Source: Pseudomonadota bacterium
GTDB taxonomy: Bacteria; Pseudomonadota; Alphaproteobacteria; Azospirillales; Azospirillaceae
Assembly (NCBI GenBank): GCA_023411035.1
Contig: JAEYPE010000070.1
Span: 1-11,122, forward strand
Length of the DNA stretch: 11,122 nucleotides
Reading direction: 5' to 3'
Position numbers and translations under genes: made by a program. Numbering within the stretch: position 1 is the first letter of the stretch; each line of letters begins with the position of its first letter. The notes beneath the pieces are model-generated. The model saw only the letters and a program-made list of their open reading frames with translations, ran no database searches and was not told the DNA's origin. Below, piece after piece: positions 1 through 7,943 of this stretch.

Positions 1-2321
1 AGCAGCAGGGCCAGGAAATCCTCCTGCACCGTCCGGGCGGATTGGCCGTCCACCACCGCGTGGTGCAGCACGAACCAGAACAGCGTCTCGTTGCCCGCCT
101 CGACATGGAGCAGCCCGGCGCGGGCCAACGGCGGGTCGGTCAGGGCGAAGGGAGTCTCGGCGTAGCCGGCGATCAGTTCCCGCGCTTCCTCCGGCGTGTG
201 GCAGCGGTCGAAGGACAGGCGGGCGGAGGGTGGAAGCGCGCCGGGCTTCACGGTATGCCAGCGCACCCGCCCTTCGGTGTCGGCGCGGAAGCCGGTGCGC
301 AGGGCCGGGTGGCGCTCCAGCAGCGCGGTCCAGGCGGCGCCCCAGCGCTCCGGCTCCGGCGCAGGACCGCGCACCGACAAGACACGCACCACATGCGACC
401 CTGCGGCGGCAAGGCCGAGCTTGGCGGCGACCCAGAAATCCTCCTGCCCGGCGGTGGCTGGCCCTTCGGTCAGGTCCAGCGGGGCGGACTCCTCCCGTCC
501 CTGGTCGGCGATGCGGCGGGCCAGCGCCTCCACCGTCAGGGACGCCAGGATGGCCGGCACCGGCACCGCATGGCCGAGCGCGTGCAGACGCTGTCCCACC
601 GCGATGGCGAGCAGGCTGGTGCCGCCGATGGCGAAGAAATTGTCGTCCCGCATCACCGGACGGACATCGAGGACCTCTTCCCACACCGTGGCGACGGCCT
701 GTTCCAGCGTGCCCCGCGGCGGCGTTCCGCCTGTGCCGCGCGGCGTGGACAGGGCGTCTTCGGCGAGCGCCGACAGGGCGCGGCGGTCGGTCTTGCCGGC
801 GGAACTGATCGGCATCTTGGGCACGGCCTTCATCCGCGCCGGCACCATGTAGGCGGGCAGCGTGAGGGTCAGGAAGGCCCGCCAGTCCTCCGCCTGCGCG
901 GCCTCCGGGGTCGTGCTCTCCACGATGGCGACCAGTTGGCCCCTGTGCTGAAGGGCGGCGGCGCGGCTGACCAGCGGATGGCGCAGCAGCGTCCGTTCGA
1001 TCTCGCCCAGCGACACCGACTGGCCGGACACCTTCACCATGTCGTCGGCGCGGCCCAGAGTCTCCAGATCGCCGTCCGGGGTCCAGCGGCCCAGGTCGTG
1101 CGTGCGGTAGGCGCGCCCGAAGCGCGTCTCCACGAAATTCTCCGCCGACAGGTCCGGCTGGTTCAGGTAGCCGCGCGAAACGCCCCGCCCGACGACGTGG
1201 ATCTCCCCGACCTCGCCATAGGGAACCTCGTTGCCGTGGTGGTCCAGCAGATGGACGGCGTTGTTGACGAAGGGCCGCCCGCTGGGCAGCGGGCCGTCGC
1301 CGTCCGGCTTCACCTTGTGCATGCAGATGGTGCCGCAAACCTCTGTGGCGCCATGCATGTTCCAATAGTCGATATACCGGGCGTAGTGCCGCGCGTCGTC
1401 GGGGTTGGGCCGCTCCCCGGCGGTCAGGATCATGCGCAGCCCCGCCGGCACCGCCCCCCTCAGCAGCCGCAGGTAGGAGGGCGTGAACAGGGCGATGGTC
1501 ACCCCCAGCCGGGCCATATGGTCCAGCAGCCGCGCCGGATCGTCGATCAGCGCGCGAGAGGCCGGGACATAGGCGGCGCCGGACAGCAGCGGCAGGCACA
1601 GCTCGCGGAAGCCCAGGATGAAGCCGGGGGAGGTGGACAGAAGCACCCGGTCGCCCGGCCCGACGCCCTGCGCCTCCGTATGGCCGAGCGCCAAATTCAC
1701 GCAGGCGTCGTGCTGGATCAGCACGCCCTTCGGCTGGCCGGTGGAGCCCGAGGTGAAGAGGATGACCGCCAGCCCGTCCGCCGGACCGGAGCGGTGGGGG
1801 CGCTGCGCCGCCTTGGCGAGGCTGTCGGCGTCCAGCGCCTCCGGCCGCAGGACGGCGTGGGGCCGCTCCGCCCAGCCGTTGGCGGCCAGAACGTCGATCA
1901 GCGTCTCCGGCGGTGCCAGCCCGTCCAGCGCGATCACCAGCCGCATCCCGGATTGCCGCGCCATGTTCGCCAGCCGGTCCGCCGGCAGGTCCGCGACCAT
2001 GGGCACATAGACGCCGCCCGCCTTCAGAATCCCGAGGAACGCCTGCGGCAGGAAGCCCGACCGTTCCGTCAGCACGCCCACCGGCTCCTCCGCTCCCAGC
2101 CCGAGCGCCAGCAGCGCGTGGGCCAGCGCGTTGGCCGCCGCGTCCAGCCCGGCGTAATCGAGGATGCCGGCCTCCGTCACCACCGCCGGGGCGGAGGGAT
2201 GCCGGTCCACGAGGCGCTCGAACCCCTCGTGCAGTCGAAGGGCGGGCCACGTTTTTACAGGTCCAAAGCTGTTGGACAGTTGAAAACGGTCGCTGGGAAG
2301 GTACGGCGTGGTGTCGGGCAT
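1..2321 (-). CDS. Nonribosomal peptide synthetase, A-T-C start (partial, 3' end outside window)
   Basis: This minus-strand gene is open from the ATG at 2321 to the window edge (773 full codons), so only the N-terminal part is seen. Domains: adenylation, about residues 30-515, with core motifs LFTSGSTGQPKG (188-199), NMHGATE (321-327), YRTHDLGRW (405-413), GRADDMVKVSGQ (423-434) and the catalytic-lysine motif SSAGK (506-510); carrier (T) domain, about 537-605, with FFAIGGTSL and the phosphopantetheine serine at Ser569; condensation domain from about 620, with HHAVVDG at 753-759. The family activates an acid as its AMP ester, loads it on the carrier and condenses it with a downstream unit. No condensation domain precedes the A domain, so this reads as a starter module. 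By eye the specificity pocket reads I-L-R-L-L-A-M-G-T-K, with Ile235 in place of the usual amino-binding Asp (see findings). The start is supported by GGGGA just upstream and an in-frame stop further upstream. The product cannot be predicted from this fragment. Confidence 0.93.
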   Translation of the reverse strand, partial: MPDTTPYLPSDRFQLSNSFGPVKTWPALRLHEGFERLVDRHPSAPAVVTEAGILDYAGLDAAANALAHALLALGLGAEEPVGVLTERSGFLPQAFLGILKAGGVYVPMVADLPADRLANMARQSGMRLVIALDGLAPPETLIDVLAANGWAERPHAVLRPEALDADSLAKAAQRPHRSGPADGLAVILFTSGSTGQPKGVLIQHDACVNLALGHTEAQGVGPGDRVLLSTSPGFILGFRELCLPLLSGAAYVPASRALIDDPARLLDHMARLGVTIALFTPSYLRLLRGAVPAGLRMILTAGERPNPDDARHYARYIDYWNMHGATEVCGTICMHKVKPDGDGPLPSGRPFVNNAVHLLDHHGNEVPYGEVGEIHVVGRGVSRGYLNQPDLSAENFVETRFGRAYRTHDLGRWTPDGDLETLGRADDMVKVSGQSVSLGEIERTLLRHPLVSRAAALQHRGQLVAIVESTTPEAAQAEDWRAFLTLTLPAYMVPARMKAVPKMPISSAGKTDRRALSALAEDALSTPRGTGGTPPRGTLEQAVATVWEEVLDVRPVMRDDNFFAIGGTSLLAIAVGQRLHALGHAVPVPAILASLTVEALARRIADQGREESAPLDLTEGPATAGQEDFWVAAKLGLAAAGSHVVRVLSVRGPAPEPERWGAAWTALLERHPALRTGFRADTEGRVRWHTVKPGALPPSARLSFDRCHTPEEARELIAGYAETPFALTDPPLARAGLLHVEAGNETLFWFVLHHAVVDGQSARTVQEDFLALL

Positions 2322-2400
2322 CGAAGTCCCCACAATTCCTTCGGCGTTACAATTATCCGACGAGAAAATTCGGGCGGAATTTTACAAAATCGTCATATGC

Positions 2401-2415
2401 GTCCCGACAAGGGAC
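2401..2415. repeat. Short hairpin in the predicted NRPS leader
   Basis: GTCCC and GGGAC form a perfect 5-bp inverted repeat around the loop GACAA. It sits just downstream of the candidate leftward promoter, near the predicted transcript start, so it could be an operator or a 5' stabilising stem. Such a short stem can also arise by chance. Confidence 0.3.
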
Positions 2416-2425
2416 TAGGCGGTGG

Positions 2426-2453
2426 AGAATACATCCAAAGCGAGGTTTGTCAA
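2426..2453 (-). promoter_or_regulatory. Candidate sigma-70-type promoter for the NRPS gene
   Basis: Read on the minus strand there is a perfect TTGACA -35 box (2448-2453), a 16-bp spacer and TATTCT (2426-2431; four of six matches to TATAAT). It points toward the NRPS start at 2321 and would give a leader of roughly 95-100 nt. It lies in AT-rich DNA, where a promoter is expected. Not proven; the spacing is one short of the optimum. Confidence 0.45.
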
Positions 2454-2484
2454 CGAGTAATGCAACCAGTGGAAATTTTGACAA
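2447..2484. repeat. Inverted repeat TTGTCAA / TTGACAA between divergent genes
   Basis: Two perfect 7-bp inverted arms, TTGTCAA (2447-2453) and TTGACAA (2478-2484), are separated by 24 nt. The left arm is the -35 box of the candidate NRPS promoter and the right arm would be a rightward TTGACA. The pair could be back-to-back -35 elements of divergent promoters or two half-sites of a regulator; the rightward copy lacks a good -10 (TCGATT at 17-bp spacing). Confidence 0.35.
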
Positions 2485-2684
2485 GTATGAAATGGGCATT
2501 TCGATTGGAGAATTGTGTGGCGCATACCAATGTGTGGTTGCTTCCTGGGGATCTGCGCCGTGCTGGATTGGGCTGATCAGATTGGTTGTGGTTAAACACC
2601 GCAGGTTGTCACTCCCGCCCGCGCGAACGGAATCCGCCCTGTCCTGTTGACGGGATGAGCCTGTCACCACACGCGGAGGGACTG

Positions 2685-2888
2685 ATGAGCAAGGCGGAAT
2701 CCAAGAAGCAGCAGATGGCCGCGGGCGCGGCCCTGGCCGCCAAGCGCGGAGAACAGCCGAAATCCAGTCTGCGAGGCGCCTCGAAGGAAATGGCCAAGTC
2801 GATGAGCGAAAAGGAACTGCGGGAGATGGCATCCACGAAACGCAAGGATCTGCCCACCCGCAGTTCCAAGGACGACACGAAGGATTGA
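2685..2888 (+). CDS. Small DUF3008-like protein
   Basis: This gene encodes a 67-residue, highly charged, lysine-rich protein with no membrane segment or signal peptide. The pattern AAGAALAAKRGE (residues 12-23), then LRGASKEM (29-36), MSEKELREMASTKRK (40-54), matches my recollection of the DUF3008 family of short (about 60-70 residue) proteins of unknown function common in proteobacteria. The length suggests it is complete. ATG 2685 is chosen over upstream in-frame ATGs (2586, 2655) because GGAGGG lies 4 nt before it and because the family pattern begins here. It stands alone between the NRPS and the glp operon and is followed 17 nt later by a strong hairpin, so it is probably its own transcription unit. 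The function is unknown; composition suggests a mostly helical or disordered cytoplasmic protein. Confidence 0.85.
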   Translation: MSKAESKKQQMAAGAALAAKRGEQPKSSLRGASKEMAKSMSEKELREMASTKRKDLPTRSSKDDTKD

Positions 2889-2905
2889 AGTCGTCCTGAT
2901 CAGAG

Positions 2906-2933
2906 GAACTGACGGGGGCATCCCCGTCAGTTC
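2906..2933 (+). terminator. Strong hairpin after the DUF3008-like gene
   Basis: A perfect 12-bp stem (GAACTGACGGGG, 2906-2917, pairing with 2922-2933) encloses the 4-nt loop GCAT, 17 nt after the stop codon. It is followed by a pyrimidine-rich but not pure T stretch (TGCTCCTTC), so it may act as a weak intrinsic terminator or as a 3'-end stabilising stem. It isolates the small gene from the glp operon downstream. Confidence 0.7.
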
Positions 2934-3226
2934 TGCTCCTTCGGGGGGCGGAGGAGGCGCGGCAGGCATGCCAGGCGATGATCAGTCTGACAGCCGTGTC
3001 CATGCCCGACACCTTGCCGTACGGCCCCTCCAGCAGATAGCTCGCCCCCTGCGCTGCCGGCCAGCGGCAGGATCGGTTCCGATAAAGCGGGCGCGGGCAT
3101 AGAAGGCTTTCGCTTGACCTTTCACTTATTTCGTATTGCGGCCTGTTCGATCCCTCGGTTACCGTTCAAAACGAAAACAAAGGCGCGGACCGCAAGGGGC
3201 GGATGCGCATCGGAGAGGAGGGACGG
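2934..3226. other. Spacer upstream of glpD, with possible coding remnants
   Basis: No complete gene is visible in this spacer of about 290 bp. The left part (about 2940-3110) is GC-rich and has coding-like stretches on the minus strand in more than one frame. One reads AFYARARFIGTDPAAG (about 3060-3112), reminiscent of the end of a GNAT acetyltransferase; another reads YLLEGPYGKVSG (about 3001-3036). Together they could be remains of a decayed gene, but this is weak. A 13-codon plus-strand reading at 3002-3040 begins MPDTLPYGPS, resembling the NRPS N-terminus (see findings). The right part (about 3105-3180) is AT-richer and probably holds the glp promoter and operator. Confidence 0.4.
3126..3180 (+). 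promoter_or_regulatory. Possible GlpR-type operator upstream of glpD
   Basis: TTATTTCGTATT (3126-3137) and AAAACGAAAACAA (3168-3180) contain oppositely oriented TTTCGT / ACGAAA cores, about 30 nt apart, in an AT-rich patch 47-101 bp before the glpD start. DeoR-family repressors such as GlpR are known to bind sites rich in TTCG/CGAA cores, and glpD is the first gene of the operon. A TTGACC at 3114-3119 could be a -35 box, but no good -10 is found at normal spacing. The repressor gene itself is not in the window. Confidence 0.35.
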
Positions 3227-4768
3227 ATGGCCGGGGTCTATGACCTTGCCATCGTCGGCGGCGGCATCAACGGCTGCGGCATCGCGCGGGACGCCGCGGG
3301 GCGCGGATGCTCCGTCTATCTGTGCGAACAGAAGGATTTGGGGGCGGGCACCTCGTCGGCCTCGACGAAGCTGATCCACGGCGGCCTGCGCTATCTGGAA
3401 TATTACGAATTCCGGCTGGTCCGCGAGGCGCTGCGGGAGCGGGAGGTGCTGTGGCGCATGGCGCCGCACATCATCTGGCCGCTGCGCTTCGTCCTGCCCC
3501 ACCTGCCCGGCCTTCGGCCCGCCTGGTTCCTGCGGCTGGGCCTGTTCCTCTACGACCATCTCGGCGGGCGGGAGAAGTTGCCGGGCACGCGCGGGCTGGA
3601 CCTGCGGAGCGATCCGGCGGGAACGCCGCTGAAGTCCGGTTTCGCTCGTGCGTTCGAATATTCGGATTGCTGGGTCGATGACGCGCGTTTGGTGGTCCTG
3701 AACGCGCAGGACGCGGCGCGCATGGGGGCGGCGATCCGCACCCGGACCCGATTCCTGGAGGCGGTGCGCGAGGACGGGCTGTGGACCGTGACGGTGGAGG
3801 ACACGCGCAGCGGCCGGCGCAGCAGCATCCGCGCCCGCGCGCTGGTCAACGCCGCCGGTCCCTGGGTGTCGGAGGTGATGCGCCAGGGCGCGCGGTCCAC
3901 GGTGGAGGCGCACATCCGGCTGGTCCAGGGGTCGCACATCGTGGTGCCGAAGCTGTTCGACCACGACCGCTGCTACATCTTCCAGAACGCCGACAAGCGC
4001 ATCGTCTTCGCCATCCCGTACGAGCGCGACTTCACCCTGATCGGCACCACCGACAACGATTACCGCGGCGATCCGGCGGAAGCCCGCGCGTCGGAGGCGG
4101 AAATCGCCTATCTCTGCGCCGCCGCCGGGGAGTATTTCGCCAAGCCGGTGACGCCCGCCGACGTGGTGTGGACCTACTCCGGCGTCCGCCCGCTGTACGA
4201 TGACGGCGCGTCCACGGCGCAGGCGGCGACGCGCGACTACGTGCTGGCGCTGGACGCGCCGGGCGACGGGAAGGCGGCGCTGCTCAACATCTTCGGCGGC
4301 AAGATCACCACCTACCGCCGGCTCGCCGACGCGGCCATCGCCAAGCTGGCGCCCTTCCTGCCGAAGCTGGCCTCCGGGGCGCGGGGCTGGAGCAGTGCCG
4401 GGACCCTGCCGGGCGGTGATTTCTCCGTGGACGGCGTTCCGGCGCTGGTGGCGGCGCTGCGCGGGCGCTTCCCCTTCCTGAGCCAGCCGCATGTCGAACG
4501 GCTGGTGCGCAGCTATGGCACCCGCGCTGCCATGATCCTGAACGGCGCCACGAGCCTGGAGGATCTGGGACGGGACTTCGGCGCAACCCTGACGGAGGCG
4601 GAGGTCCGCTACCTGATGGCGGAGGAGTGGGCGGAAACCGCCGAGGACGTGCTGTGGCGCCGGACCAAGCTGGGCCTGCGGCTGGACGCCGGTCAGGCGC
4701 AGGAACTCGACGCCTTCATGGCGGAAGAACGCGGCCGGAGGGAGAGGGCATCCGACGCCGCGGAATAG
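3227..4768 (+). CDS. glpD: Aerobic glycerol-3-phosphate dehydrogenase
   Basis: This 513-residue protein, the usual length for the family, is an FAD enzyme that oxidises glycerol-3-phosphate to dihydroxyacetone phosphate at the inner membrane face and passes electrons to quinone. The FAD-binding dinucleotide motif is GGGINGCGIARDAAGRG (11-27). Other conserved GlpD blocks are STKLIHGGLRYLEYYEFRLV (46-65), VNAAGPWV (207-214), RLVQGSHIVVPK (231-242), IPYERDFTLIGTTDNDY (263-279), SGVRPLYDD (318-326) and NIFGGKITTYRRL (354-366). The C-terminal cap domain includes TEAEVRYLMAEEWAETAEDVLWRRTKLGL (about 456-484). ATG 3227 is chosen over the in-frame ATG 3203 because GGAGAGGAGGGA lies just before it and the family's conserved N-terminus begins here. 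It is the first gene of the operon; 67 AT-rich bases without a clear terminator separate it from glpS. No key residue appears missing. Confidence 0.97.
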   Translation: MAGVYDLAIVGGGINGCGIARDAAGRGCSVYLCEQKDLGAGTSSASTKLIHGGLRYLEYYEFRLVREALREREVLWRMAPHIIWPLRFVLPHLPGLRPAWFLRLGLFLYDHLGGREKLPGTRGLDLRSDPAGTPLKSGFARAFEYSDCWVDDARLVVLNAQDAARMGAAIRTRTRFLEAVREDGLWTVTVEDTRSGRRSSIRARALVNAAGPWVSEVMRQGARSTVEAHIRLVQGSHIVVPKLFDHDRCYIFQNADKRIVFAIPYERDFTLIGTTDNDYRGDPAEARASEAEIAYLCAAAGEYFAKPVTPADVVWTYSGVRPLYDDGASTAQAATRDYVLALDAPGDGKAALLNIFGGKITTYRRLADAAIAKLAPFLPKLASGARGWSSAGTLPGGDFSVDGVPALVAALRGRFPFLSQPHVERLVRSYGTRAAMILNGATSLEDLGRDFGATLTEAEVRYLMAEEWAETAEDVLWRRTKLGLRLDAGQAQELDAFMAEERGRRERASDAAE

Positions 4769-4835
4769 CGGTCTGAAAATGAGGCGACAGGAACCATCTC
4801 AATAAAGAAAAAGCGAATATTGGGGAGGAACGCCG

Positions 4836-5939
4836 GTGGGTTTGGTTCTGGACAATGTCAGCAGGCATGTCGGCGGCCACGTTCACCTGGAGAACGTGTC
4901 GCTGACGCTGGAGCGCGGGTCGCTGAACGTCCTGCTGGGTCCGACCCTGTCGGGCAAGACGTCGCTGATGCGGCTGATGGCCGGGCTGGACGCGCCCAGC
5001 GCCGGGCGCGTGCTGGTGGACGGGGTGGACGTGACCGGTCGGCATGTCCGCGAACGCTCCGTCGCCATGGTCTACCAGCAGTTCATCAATTACCCGTCCC
5101 TGACCGTCTACGAGAACATCGCCTCACCCCTGCGGGTGGCCCGCCGGCCAAAGGACGAGATCGACCGCAAGGTGCGGGAGGCGGCACGCCTGCTGAAGCT
5201 GGCCCCCTATCTGGAACGCACGCCGCAGCAACTGTCCGGCGGGCAGCAGCAGCGCACGGCCATCGCCCGCGCCCTGGTGAAGGAGGCGCAACTCGTCCTG
5301 CTCGACGAGCCGCTGGCGAACCTGGACTACAAGCTGCGCGAGGAACTGCGGGAGGAACTGCCGAAAATCTTCGCCGCCACCGGCGCGGTGTTCGTCTACG
5401 CGACGACGGAGCCGGCGGAGGCGCTGCTGCTCCGTGGCAACACGGCGACGCTGTGGGAAGGGCGGCTGGCGCAGTTCGGCCCCACGCCGGACGTCTACCG
5501 CCGCCCGGCCAACCTGACCAGCGCGCGCGTCTTCTCCGATCCGCCGCTGAACACCATGCGGGTGCACAAGCGCGGCCTCCAGATCGTGCTGGCGACGGGG
5601 GAACACGGGCCGGCGCGCGGCGTGCTGGTGGAACTGCCGGACGACAACTACACCATCGGCTTCCGCGCCGACCATCTGCATCTGGAGCGTCCCCACGCCG
5701 ACGCCGTGGCCCTCAGCGGCGTGGTGGCGGTCAGCGAGATCACCGGTTCGGAGAGCTTCGTCCACATCGACCTGCCACGCACCGATGGTGGGGCCGACCG
5801 CTGGGTCGCCGTCACCCGCGGCGTGCTGGAGGTGGAACCGGGCGAAAGGATCGACTGCTTCATCGACCCGCGACGGCTGTTCGTGTTCGGCCATGACGGG
5901 CGGCTGGCCGCGGCGCCGCCGCTGGTCATGGCGGCGTGA
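4836..5939 (+). CDS. glpS: Glycerol ABC importer ATPase GlpS
   Basis: This 367-residue cytoplasmic ATPase belongs to the MalK/UgpC-like class: a nucleotide-binding domain (about 1-225) followed by a C-terminal regulatory OB-like region (about 235-355). Motifs: Walker A GPTLSGKT (35-42), Q-loop Gln81, signature LSGGQ (133-137), Walker B LVLLDEP (153-159) with catalytic Glu158, and D-loop ANLD. The H-loop histidine is absent: the segment reads VYATTEP (187-193), where family members normally have VTHD. The protein starts at GTG 4836, preceded by GGGAGGA with 6-nt spacing; the domain begins properly there. It is followed after 16 nt by glpT, its presumed partner in a heterodimer. Gene order matches the glycerol transporter described in Rhizobium leguminosarum (glpSTPQUV), which supports glycerol as substrate over other sugars or polyols. 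Confidence 0.94.
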   Translation: MGLVLDNVSRHVGGHVHLENVSLTLERGSLNVLLGPTLSGKTSLMRLMAGLDAPSAGRVLVDGVDVTGRHVRERSVAMVYQQFINYPSLTVYENIASPLRVARRPKDEIDRKVREAARLLKLAPYLERTPQQLSGGQQQRTAIARALVKEAQLVLLDEPLANLDYKLREELREELPKIFAATGAVFVYATTEPAEALLLRGNTATLWEGRLAQFGPTPDVYRRPANLTSARVFSDPPLNTMRVHKRGLQIVLATGEHGPARGVLVELPDDNYTIGFRADHLHLERPHADAVALSGVVAVSEITGSESFVHIDLPRTDGGADRWVAVTRGVLEVEPGERIDCFIDPRRLFVFGHDGRLAAAPPLVMAA

Positions 5940-5955
5940 GGGGAGGGCGGACGGC

Positions 5956-7043
5956 ATGGCGCGCATCGACCTTCAATCCCTGGCCCACAGCTATACTCCG
6001 AACCCGAAGGGTGACGACGACTATGCGCTGAAGCCCATGACCCATGTGTGGGAGCAGGGCGGGGCCTACGCGCTGCTGGGGCCGTCCGGCTGCGGCAAGA
6101 CCACGCTGCTGAACATCATCTCCGGCCTGCTGACCCCCAGCGAGGGGCGCGTGCTGTTCGACGGGAAGGACGTGACCGGCCTGCCGACCGAGGCGCGCAA
6201 CATTGCCCAGGTGTTCCAGTTCCCGGTCGTCTACGACACCATGACGGTCTACGAGAACCTCGCCTTCCCGCTGCGCAACCGCGGCCTGCGCGGGGCGCCG
6301 CTGGACGCGCGGGTGCGGGAGATCGCGGGGCTGCTGGACCTGACGGCGGACCTGAACCGGCGCGGGCGGAACCTGACCGCCGACGCCAAGCAGAAGATTT
6401 CGCTGGGGCGTGGGCTGGTCCGCCCCGACGTGGCCGCCATCCTGTTCGACGAGCCGCTGACCGTCATCGATCCCCACCTGAAATGGGAGTTGCGGTCGAA
6501 GCTGAAGGCGCTGCACCGCGCGCTCGACCTGACGATGATCTACGTGACCCACGACCAGACGGAGGCGCTGACCTTCGCCGACAAGGTGGTGGTCATGCAT
6601 GACGGGCGCGTCGTCCAGGTGGGCCGCCCGCAGGAGCTGTTCGAACGGCCCGCCCATGTCTTCGTCGGCCATTTCATCGGATCGCCGGGCATGAACGTCC
6701 TGCCGGCGGAGGTTTCGGGCCGCGCCGCACGGGTCGGCGGACACGTCATCCCGCTGCGCCGCGCCTATCCGGCATTGGACAATGGGGCGAGGATCGAAGT
6801 TGGCGTGCGGCCGGAATTCGCCACATTGGCGCCCGCCGGGGCCGGCGGCGTGCCGGTCCGCGTGCGCCGTCTGGACGATCTGGGGCGAACGCGCATCGCG
6901 CGGGTGGAACTGTCGGGCATGCCCATGGCCGCGACGGTGCCGGAAGACCTGACGCTCGCGGGGGACGAGGCGTCGCTGCTGCTCGACCCCGCCATGGTCC
7001 ATGTCTACGCGGACGGAACGCTCGTGGAAGGGGAGGCGGCGTG

Positions 7044-7044
<1 letters not shown>
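5956..7044 (+). CDS. glpT: Glycerol ABC importer ATPase GlpT (not the G3P antiporter)
   Basis: This is the second ATPase of the importer, with 362 residues and the same NBD plus C-terminal domain plan as GlpS. Walker A GPSGCGKTT (42-50), Walker B AILFDEP (161-167) and the H-loop VTHD with His199 are all canonical. The ABC signature is not: where LSGGQ is expected the protein reads LTADA (140-144), followed by KQKISLGRGL. ATG 5956 is chosen because the reading frame upstream overlaps glpS and because GGGAGG lies 9 nt before it. The stop codon overlaps the start of glpP (TGATG), so the two are probably translationally coupled. The symbol follows the rhizobial glycerol operon and should not be confused with the enteric glycerol-3-phosphate antiporter of the same name. 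Confidence 0.93.
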
Positions 7045-7928
<884 letters not shown>

Positions 7929-7943
7929 CAAAGGAAACGGGCC

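Larger units (their letters stand above)
2322..2684. other. Divergent non-coding region between NRPS and DUF3008-like gene
   Basis: This spacer of about 360 bp is clearly more AT-rich than the flanking genes and shows no convincing coding frame on either strand. It separates two divergently transcribed genes, so it should carry a promoter for each. I see a leftward promoter candidate (2426-2453), a 7-bp inverted repeat around 2447-2484, a small hairpin at 2401-2415 and another short one at 2489-2502 (GAAAT, 4-nt loop, ATTTC). A near-repeat TGTGTGG occurs twice around 2514-2537. No strong rightward promoter for the small gene is visible. Confidence 0.7.

Noticed and set aside
2478..2506. Rightward promoter with TTGACA and TCGATT
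   Set aside because: The -35 is perfect but the -10 matches only three of six bases, and it is about 180 bp from the small gene; kept only as half of an inverted repeat.
42..2576. Plus-strand open frame of 844 codons
   Set aside because: It is antisense to the NRPS, has a Gln/Arg/Gly-rich composition typical of GC-rich shadow frames and no recognisable domain.
2353..3012. Minus-strand open frame of 219 codons across the spacer and the DUF3008-like gene
   Set aside because: It runs through the terminator hairpin, the opposite strand of a better-supported gene and the AT-rich promoter region; no consistent coding signal.
3114..3142. TTGACC-based promoter for glpD
   Set aside because: No acceptable -10 occurs at 15-19 bp; TATTGC lies only 14 bp away.
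3122..4492. Minus-strand open frame of 456 codons
   Set aside because: It is antisense to glpD, with shadow-frame composition and no ribosome site of note.
4769..4835. Terminator or separate promoter between glpD and glpS
   Set aside because: The spacer is AT-rich but shows no stem-loop and no good promoter pair.
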